DNA of 64,000 bases. Source: Anas platyrhynchos (Eukaryota; Chordata; Aves; Anseriformes; Anatidae). Location of the stretch: contig NC_092604.1 of NCBI RefSeq assembly GCF_047663525.1, positions 1 through 64,000 on the forward strand. The letters run 5' to 3'. Below, piece after piece: positions 55,629 through 64,000 of this stretch. Under the pieces are notes generated by a model, which made no database searches, was not told where the DNA came from, and saw only the letters and a program-made list of their open reading frames with translations. Within the stretch, counting starts at the first letter, position 1. Each line of letters begins with the position of its first letter. The position numbers and the translations under genes are program-made.

Positions 55629-57035
55629 GTAATTTTTGTTTTGAATTCTAGCACTTTCTGTCACTGTTACACAGTATTTGTGTGTTCTGGGGTATCGTGG
55701 TTGTTTAGCATTGCTCTTCACTGCTTAGCTGTCTGTGCACAGACAACAACAGTACGACTTCTCCCTTTCAGTCTGGAAGACGTTTATCCACCTTGCAAAA
55801 CAATTGTTATATTTGGCATAACTGTTGGCAGTTTCTGCAGGAAAAAGCTTGAACTTGAAGACAATGGGTCCACCCACACAGCCCTTTCAAAGCAGTTAAC
55901 CTTAGTCTGTCAGTAGTTTTCCTTGGGAACCATTTTGGGAGCGGGAGGACTACGAAGGGAAGGTGCTTTTCTAAGTCTTTCACTCGCTCTCTCCCTCTAC
56001 AGCCAGTCATGCACGGTGATAGCAGTTGTTCCATCCTTGGAGAGAAATTTAAGTATATAACAAGAGTTTGAGACTTCTCTCTAGTCACACTCTAATCTCT
56101 TTTTAACTAATGCGCTTGAGCATCTGTAATTGGGGAGATTTCTGCCTGTGCCAGTTTTACACTGAGTCAAATTCTCTGGTCTCTTCCTGTAAAAGATGAT
56201 TTCGGAGTTGTCCGAACTCCTCAGAAATCTGTGTGAGGCGTCCATGGTCCAAGTCAGGTGTTCCCAGTATACGCTTGGATATTCACTCTTCACATTGAAG
56301 ATCCTTGAACCCATTTATCTTAGAGTTGCTTGTGCTTGAGAACAGATGAAATTTGTTGTGCCGATCAGTCTGCCTTGAAAAGAGAGTGCCTCTTTTTTTT
56401 AGGCACTGGTCATCTCGATCTCTTCTTCCACATCTGATAAAGAGTTAGAACGGACACTCTGTTCTGCCTGTGAGAGGATTATTTAGATTCAGGGAGGCCG
56501 CTCCTGAAAAAAAAAATGAGATCTTTTAGCTCGAGAAGGGATTTATTTATGTTATCTCATGGCCTGTGAACTTTTGTAACTTAACATTTAATTTAAGTGT
56601 TAAAAGTTAAGTAGCTTTCTTGGTTTTCTATTTCTTCCTTTAGCTTAGGCAAACAAATCTCTCCTATTCAGAGTGCACTGTACAAGTTAGTCAGGAGCGT
56701 GCTCTACTGTATGGAGAGAGAGAGAACTTAAGGAGTAATTATTCAAAGTCCAGAAATTAACTTGAGCTTGTTGTGGCTTCTCAGCAACTGTTTCTTCCTT
56801 CTAATTGTTGTGAAACCACTGCTGAGAGAGATCCATATAGTTTATATCCTCCTCTCTATTTTGGATGTGTAAGGATGCCTCTGAAGCTAGAAGGGGTAAT
56901 AGGCCGTTGTGATGGTGGTAGCACACTGTTTGCTAAATATTACTAACCATGTATTACAAATTATTTATTTTTATAGTAATAGAAAGTGTTCTTAAGCTTT
57001 CATTTGTGCTTACTGCTATTTTAGTAATAGGTAGT
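55629..57035. other. Region after last ATAD2-like exon, nothing identified
   Basis: AT-rich with no recognisable terminal exon, poly(A) context or other gene. Confidence 0.5.
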
Positions 57036-57039
57036 AATG

Positions 57040-57108
57040 GTAATAGAAGGATGGTTGGACTAGATGATCTTGTGGGTCCTTTCCAACCTTGTGTTTCTAT
57101 GATTCTTT
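57040..57108 (+). mobile_element. CR1 3'-end fragment
   Basis: GGTTGGACTAGATGATCTTG and CCTTTCCAACC, ending TCTATGATTCT. Directly abuts the minus-sense CR1 that follows. Confidence 0.85.
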
Positions 57109-57850
57109 CATGAGGAAGCTGTAGACCGCGATGAGGTCTCCCCTCAGCCTGCTCCTTTCCAGGCCGCACGGGCCCAGTGCCCTCAGCCGCTCCTCATATG
57201 TCTTCCCCTCAAGGCCCTTCACCATCTTCGTAGCTCTTCTCTGGACACTCTCCAACAGTTTAATGTTCTTTTTGTACTGTGGTGCCCAGAACTGCACACA
57301 GTGCTCGAGGTGAGGCCGCACAGCGCGGAGCAGTGCAGGACAATCACCTCCCTCAACCGATTAGCAGTGCTGTGCTTGATGCACCCCAGGGTATGGTTGG
57401 CCCTCCTGGCTGCCAGGGCACACTGCTGGCTCATACTCAACTTGCTGTCAACCACGACCCCCCTAGATCCGTCTCTGCAGAGCTGCTCTCCAGCATCTCA
57501 TCGCCCAGTCTGTACATATAACCAGGGTTGCCCCGTCCCCGGTGCAGGACCCGACACTTGCTCTTGTAAAACTTCATGCGGTTGGTGATCGCCCAGCTCT
57601 CCAATCTGTCCAGATCTCTCTGCAAGGCCTTTCCACCCTCAACAGTCAACAACTTCAAGTTTAGTGTCATCAGCAAATTTGCTCAAAACACCTTCTAGTC
57701 CTACATCCAAATTGTTTATAAAAGCATTGAAAAGAACTGGCCCTAAAACGGAGCCCTGGGGGACCCCACTGGTGACCAGCCACCAGCCTGATGTAGCCCC
57801 ATTTACCATAACCCTCTGAGCCCTACCCGTCAGACATTGCTCACCCATCG
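57109..57850 (-). mobile_element. CR1 LINE fragment, ORF2 reverse transcriptase tail
   Basis: Minus-strand pieces in shifted frames read [27 protein letters not shown] (catalytic Asp pair), [17 protein letters not shown] and [20 protein letters not shown]. 5'-truncated, frameshifted and dead. Confidence 0.95.
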
Positions 57851-58224
57851 TATGATGTTTTTTATCTATGCTTGACATTTTTAATGGGATTGTGTATATG
57901 GTTTGCTTTTCTTGTTCTCTAAAATGACTTTTTGAGAAATCCTTTATATAATGAACATGAAGTTGAGGAATCACAGACAAGACAGGTGACAAGAACTTCT
58001 GAGGTGCTCAAAAGAGTACACCATAAAAATATCCATTTCTGCTTCCTAGCTTTTTTCCTAATCTGTTGTAAGTGCATTGTCATCTTTCTCCCGTGACTGC
58101 ATTCTACAGGGCTGAGTTTTTGGGATACTAGCTAGCACTCCTGAGCACATTACTTCAGGTTTCTAGGCCAGTCTAATAAGCGTCTTCCACCACTGTGGCA
58201 CCAGTATGAATATGAACCAGTCCT

Positions 58225-58740
58225 TTTTGTTAGAATTGTAGGGGTTGGAAGGGACCTCCAGAGATCATCGGGTCCAACTCCCCTGCCAAAGCAGGTTCCT
58301 TAGAGCAGGTTGCGCAGGTAGGCATCCAGATGGGCCTTGAATATCTCCAGAGAAGGAGACTCCACAACCTCCCTGGGCTGCCTGTCCCAGTGCTCCGTCA
58401 CCCTCACCGTGAAGAAGTTCTTTCACATGTTGGTGCGGAGCTTCCTGGGCTCCATTTTGTGGCCATTGCCCCTTGTCCTGTCCCCACAAACCACTGAAAA
58501 GAGGTTGGCCAAATCCCTCTGTCCACCACATCTCAGATATTTATACACATTGAGGAGATCCCCTCTCAGTCTTTTCTCCAGGCTGAACAGCCCCGGGTCT
58601 CTCAGCCTTTCCTCACAGGGGAGATGCTCCAGGCCCCATTATCGTCTTTGTTGCCCTCCGCTGGACTCTTTCCAGGAGACCCCTGTCTTTTTTGTACTGG
58701 GGAGCCCAGAACTGCTGGACACAGTGCTCCAAGTCTAACT
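58225..58740 (-). mobile_element. CR1 LINE fragment, 3' region
   Basis: Reverse complement of CR1 ORF2 end and 3' UTR (GGTTGGAAGGGACCTCCAGA at the left edge, GTACTGGGGAGCCCAGAACT at the right). Minus orientation, 5'-truncated. Confidence 0.93.
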
Positions 58741-59639
58741 TTTCTCAATTGTTTCAGGATCTATCTATGCTATATAAACCATGGAGCTTTCTAGGCAAAC
58801 ACTGGCAAATCGTGAGCCAGGTGCAACTCAATGCCGACGTTTCCGTCAGTGTGTTAGGGGTGGCAGCTTTTTCCAAGACTGACCTACGCCTGGCACCTAA
58901 TCTGCGTTTCAGTAGATGTACAGAAGGGAACAAAGAGCTGTGTTGTTAGCACTGTATTTAAAAAGCTACCGTGAAGAAGATGCCTGTGTTGAGCGGACAA
59001 CAGGAAGCTTTCATTGCATCTCCAGGCAAAGGAGAGGAAAAAAAAATATCATTGAGGCAAAAATGTGTTTCTTCTTATCCACTTCAAGACGATGTTGAAA
59101 ACCTGGTATCCTAAATGCATCTTTACCTCTGGAACCACAGTCAGCTCATTGCATTGCAACTGGAAAATTTCATACTTAAAAGGGAATGACAGGCAACGAG
59201 GAAGCAGGAGCATTCCTGGCATCAAAACTTTTGCTCTTCAAAGTTTTGGGCAAACTTCTCCCCGTTATTAGTCTGGAGAGAAGAAGACCTTCACAGTTAA
59301 ATATATATAAAGGAGTAAATCTAGGTTGGACATGAACAGCTGTCACAGCTAAGGGTTCCCAGAAGCCCCATTCTGTTTTTTCTGACTTGGGGAAAAGATC
59401 AACTTTTAGCGTCTGAGGTAAAAACATTGCTAAAAGCAGCGGTATTGAAGAGAAGGACGTAGTGGGAGTTAAAGCGAAGCGTAGACTAAGATATCTGGAC
59501 ACGTACTGAAGGAAGAGCTCCTCTTTATTCAACTTGGAGGTGGAAAAAAAGGGGGTCGGGGGTGGGTTTTTTGTTTGTTCGCTGTTTGTTTGTTTTTTCT
59601 CCAAAGGTTTTGGGGGTGTCCCAGCCAGCCCCGGAGGGC
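58741..59639. other. Intergenic DNA, nothing identified
   Basis: No exon or repeat I can name. Confidence 0.5.
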
Positions 59640-60620
59640 ATTCCTCCCTCAGCACCGGGCACCTGAGGGGAACTCGGGGCTGGAGAAGAAGCCGAGGTCG
59701 GGGAGCCGGGCGCCCTCAGCGCCTTTATGCCCTGAGCCGAGGCGAGCCGAGCCGGGCCGGGCCGGCCGCCGCCTGCCGGGCGGAGTGGCTCCGCCCCGCT
59801 CCCTGCCGGGGGAGGCTGAGGCACCGCGGCCCGCCGCTGCCTGGCCCTGCCCGGCTCTCAAACCCTCCCGGGGACGGGGGGGGAAGCTGCGAGGTGCCAG
59901 GAGGATGCGAGTGGGTGCCGCGGGCTGCGAGGCGAGGGCCCGGGCGGCCGGCGGAGCTGGGACTCGGGGACGGCTCAGCGCCCGCCCCGCCGGCAGCGGA
60001 CGACTCCCAGAGACACAAAACGGCGGCGGCGGAGGAGGAGGCAGGCGGCAGGGCTGAGAGGAGAGGGGGGCGAGGCGGCTGCGGGAGGCGACCCCAAGCG
60101 GCCACGGGAGACCCCCGGGGAGAAGGCGAGGCGCTCCCCCGGCCGGCCCTGAGGAGAGGGGCGGCTGCGAGCACCCCTTCCCCGGCTCTGTGAGGGGGGA
60201 ACGGGGCGCGGTTGGGCTGTGACAGAGCCGGGGGTATGGGGGGCACACGGGCAGGGCGAGCAACTTCGCTTTCCGTGCCTTGAAACGGGACGGAGCCAGC
60301 CGAGACCGGGCTCCCCCCCCCTCTATATATACACACACGCGCTCGGTGTGGCGGTGGGAGGGGAGCGGGGCCATGTCCCCAGCCCTGCCGGGGGGTTTTG
60401 CGGTGCCGGGGGTTTTTGCGGTACCGGGGGCCGCCCTGACGCCCGGCTGTCCCCCAGGTGCTGCGCGGCGCTGGAGATCGGCAGCCGGCGGGGTGAGGCA
60501 CCTAATGGAGGCGGCGGCGGGGCGCTGAGGGAGCGGAGAGGCTGCGGCTGTCAGCGCTGCCCGGTAGGTGCTGGGGCTCCCTGTCAGGCTTGACGGAGGA
60601 GTTTGGCTTCGTTGAAGGGT
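59640..60620 (+). promoter_or_regulatory. CpG island, promoter candidate with noncoding exon-like pieces
   Basis: Very GC-rich with dense CpG, in contrast to both flanks. It contains a GCCCCGCC-type GC box near 59985 and CTATATATAC at about 60322. On the plus strand a CCCCCAG/GGTGAGG pair brackets 60459-60493, and donors GTAGGT (about 60562) and GTGAGTC (about 60619) follow. No convincing coding start, so these would be 5' UTR exons of a gene running rightward. Gene not identified. Confidence 0.6.
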
Positions 60621-63600
60621 GAGTCAAGGCTGAGGTGGCGGTCCCAGCCGGGACAGGCGCCCCAGAGAGCGCCTTGGGGCTGTCAAAGTGCACGGCGATC
60701 CGTGCAAAGGGGGCTTTGTTGTGGAAGGCCTGAGGTGAACACGAGCAGCCCGCTGGAGGGGGAAAGGAGAGGGGAGTTTGGAAAGCTGCGCTGCTGGTGT
60801 TAAGCAGCAGCCTGTGCTGTGTTGGTGTTTGCTCAGAGGGGTTTCACGCACGAGGAGCTGGTGGGTGCTCTGAGGAACCTGGTCCAGCTGTGGAGAACAA
60901 CCTGTATGAGGCAAACCCCAGGACCTAAATGCCATAGGCTGTAAGTCCAAACCTCCCCGAACAAGCAGACATTATGTAGAAAACCCATTTGTTACCGTCT
61001 TGAAACATTGCCAGCAAGGCAGCCTCTTCCAGTTACGCTGTTAATTGGGTTCTCCGGAGCTCGTTAGAAGGAGGTGCCATTTTTTCTAAACGAGGTGACT
61101 GCTAACTTCAGGCTGGCAGTCTTACTAGCTTTCCTCAGCCAAAAAGCCCTTTGCATTTCCGTAAAGCACCTGTGCACTGTGCTTGTTTAACAAAGACAAG
61201 TTTGAGACATAACACTTGGAGGTAGGGCACGCATTCTCTTTGTGAGGCTTTCCTACTCCTTGAATGCTTCTTGTGGCTCTCCTGGGCTCTCTCTTCTCTT
61301 GCCAAGCCCTCGATGACCTGTGCCTGCTTCAGCTGCATCCAGCGCTCCGTTTGCTAGCCGTAATTGTCGTCATTTATCTCTGCTGGTTATTACTGGGAAA
61401 ACCGATGTTTATCGCTGCGTGTCCATGCGTCCCTGGAGCCTGTTAGAGCTTGGTTTTGAACGGTTCTGCCTTTTGTAAATTTCTCTACGCTGAAGAATTT
61501 CTGTCAAGTGATGGACTTTGTGCTGTTGTTAGGATTCCTTTTGTTCCTAATGTACCAAAAAGGCTGTTTCTTTGGGTCTTTTGCTTCCCTTAGCAGTTTG
61601 TGGTGTTTCACTTAGGCTTATTACTATCCTTGCGCTGTTTTTCCCCCAGTCACTTACAAAGCCTGAGGGACAGGATTAAATTTTTTTTAATCTAGTTACC
61701 ATTAATATAAATGATCTTTTTGTTTGGATGTGACTTCTGAATTCATAACAGTCTTACTTCAAAGATCTATGACTGGTTTTGAAGTCTGATGCTTTCTTCA
61801 AGTTTGAGTTGAGAATTTCTTCCATCTTTATGGAACTAACTTCTAAAGCAGCAAGTCAGTGTAAACTGTTTTTCTAGTTCTGTTTGCACATAATAAATAT
61901 AACGGAGGCATACTCTCTTGTGGCTGAGCTCTGGCCAATCTCTATTTCTATGGTCAGTTTTGCTTTGTCTCAAGGCTGAAGTCTAGCTGAGAATTCCCCT
62001 GTGCCAGATGCAGTATTTTTGTATATTATGAAGTTAGCATCTCTAATTTTGAGAAATGCTGAGCCTGTTGCAAAATTGACAGAACGAGCTCTTTGGGGTC
62101 TGTTTAATAGAAGTCCTACGTGATAAGTTTTGGGGTGATGAGGGGAGGGGACATTCTGACCACATTTGGCGGAGTGCAGGAGGGCCTGGACGCGCTATTC
62201 CCTTCTGTGAACTCACGGTCGGTATTCCCTCTCCGTCCTGTGCCAGAGACGTGAGGTCACTGATCCATAAATGCCCGAGATGGTTTGCCTCGGAGTTGCC
62301 GGTGACTTGTAAACAAGTGATGCAATTTTCAGGATAGCACGGTTTCCCCTCCTCCCTTTGTTTCCTCGCTGTTTCCCAGTCAGGTACCAGTATCAGTGTT
62401 CAAGTCCGGCTGTCGGTTGTATCGCCTTTGCCGAGTGTGTGCTCACAGGAATCCAGTTTTGTGGTGTTATTAATTAACTTTCTGACACTGTCACATCAGG
62501 CACTAAAGGTGCTTCCTCCTGCAGTCTACACAAGGGATGTGATGACTCAAGTTTTCAACATCTTTATTGTCATTGGTAGTATTAATTCTGATTTTCATCT
62601 TTTATTGCAGTCCATCATGTTAGTTTGGTTTGGTTTCGGTTTGGTTTGTGGTTTCGTTGTTGGTTTTTGGGGTAGCTCAGGGCCTCCTGAAATACTCCAA
62701 CCACTCTGCTGCATAAATAGTTGTTTCTTTTTCTGTGGAGATGGGAGCCACCAAAAATGCCTCCTTTCCTTATCCTGTAGCAGCCAGATGGCATTTCGTA
62801 AGGCTGCGCCGTGCCTCCCTTTGGCTGATGGTTCATTTCCAGTTCTCTTGCCTTTCTGAGAGCTGGAAGGAACCACACCAGGACCACTCACCTCTTTTCG
62901 TGTACCCTTCAGAGTGCAGTGAGCTGCAAGGTGTTGCATAAAGCAGCATCTCTGCTTCCAGGGGATCCTTTCTACCCAGCTCTGGAAGTCAGCCCAAAGG
63001 GAGCACAGGGCTGCTGACGTGGAAGAACGTGAAGGGAAAAACAGGCAAGAACTCTGACCACGTTGCTACTAGCTCTTAGAAGACCTTGGAGATAGATCAT
63101 GGAGAGCTTAATGATGCAAACATGCTTTGAGAGTTTGACTTCTGCTTGCACCTAACAGGTCCAGAAGAGCTCACTTCCAAAAAAACCAACAGGCTTCCAG
63201 TTGTGTTTGGAGCCGTTCCAGAAAGCCACTTGGTGTTGCAGGTTCTCGTTGGGTGTCTTGGCCTTCTTGACCCACAGCTTGAAGCCGCTGCTGGAGCCAG
63301 CCTTGGAGCCAGCAGGGAGCTCCTGAACTTTGTCATGGTTATGGCAAAGGCTGCAGGTGTTCAGCGCCCTGAATCTGGAGAGCATCTCTCAAGCCACATA
63401 TAGTTTGTGAGACCAGAAAGAGCTGCCGGCTTATAATGAGTGCTGTGACTTAGGCGCACGGTTTGTAGAGGTTTTAAGGCGTAGTGCATGAGTGCCAGGC
63501 TCCTGTTTGGTCACTGGGACAAAACGAGATCTGGGAATGTTGGATGTCCTAAAAAGAGTACAGGGGAGACAACCGGGGAGGAGATGTGGCTCTTCTTGGC

Positions 63601-64000
63601 CTTGTTTAGCCCCCAGCCCCTCTACACCCCACAAACCTTAGTTACAGCTGTGGGCTTCTGCAGAACGTCACAATGCCTAGTAAATCCTTGGGATATACTT
63701 AAAAGCAGGAAAATACTGTGTTGGTTTCTTCTTTTTTTGTATACATAGGGCAGCTGCCAGCAGCAGCACCTGCTGGAGTCGAGGGTGCTGAGCAAGGCAG
63801 GGTCGTGTCCCGAGCAGCAGTCACAAGGGGAGCTGAGCGGAGCCCGCCTGAAAACTCGGGGGGTTTCTGCTTCTTAGCAAGCTGAAACACAGCTCCCCGT
63901 CCCCAGTACTCCTTGCTGTGAGGATGAGGACTGAGGAAGGCTCACCCTGCCTGCAGCTTCTTCAGTTCTTCGTGCGGGGAACTCGTGGAGGAGCCAGTGC
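60621..64000. other. Presumed first intron or intergenic DNA
   Basis: Mixed composition. An open stretch at about 63146-63403 after a CTAACAG acceptor-like site looks exon-like on both strands but cannot be assigned. Nothing else stands out. Confidence 0.45.

Noticed and set aside
63097-63403. Exon-like open stretch readable on both strands
   Set aside because: Plausible acceptor site, but neither translation matches a family I know and no donor is convincing.

Overview
The window is the left end of a bird chromosome, most likely chicken or a close galliform. It starts with 4.4 kb of vertebrate telomere repeat written CCCTAA, the orientation expected at a left end. It carries several CR1 LINE fragments, including one with the avian ATTCTATG tail, and its gene fragments are vertebrate ATG4A-like and ATAD2-like exons. 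Nothing in the sequence alone names the chromosome.

Layout. (1) 1-4413: telomere. (2) 4414-27112: subtelomere built from a unit of about 2.88 kb. Each unit holds CpG-rich 26-bp repeats, an interstitial telomere block, a promoter-like block, A-rich degenerate telomere DNA, a ~78-bp minisatellite, and a GC-rich segment with minus-strand exon-like sequence. The left half has also been expanded by C-rich CCCCTAA-type arrays with nested duplications (shifts of about 2748 and 1345 bp). (3) 13628-20193: an endogenous retrovirus (ERV) inserted inside the promoter-like block of one unit. Its two 618-bp LTRs look identical and it is flanked by CTCTG, but its genes are badly broken and reverse transcriptase is not visible.

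(4) 27113-33190: non-repetitive DNA with eight ATG4A exons on the minus strand. They keep frame and splice phase but lack the first and last exons, and one splice donor is broken. (5) 34635-36742: an unrecognised proline-rich gene on the plus strand. (6) 37194-42750: AT-rich modules repeated three times, a CR1, simple repeats and an inverted pair of GC-rich repeats. (7) 43012-55628: fourteen plus-strand exons of an ATAD2-like gene, from the late AAA+ region through the bromodomain to the C-terminal helices. All are open, but the acetyl-lysine-anchoring Asn is Tyr and the Walker A/B exons are not found. (8) 57040-58740: CR1 remnants. (9) 59640-60620: a CpG island with noncoding exon-like pieces, followed by 3.4 kb in which I see no exon I can defend.

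No operon-like cooperation is expected. The common theme is chromosome-end turnover: repeated units, truncated gene copies, and a late retroviral insertion.
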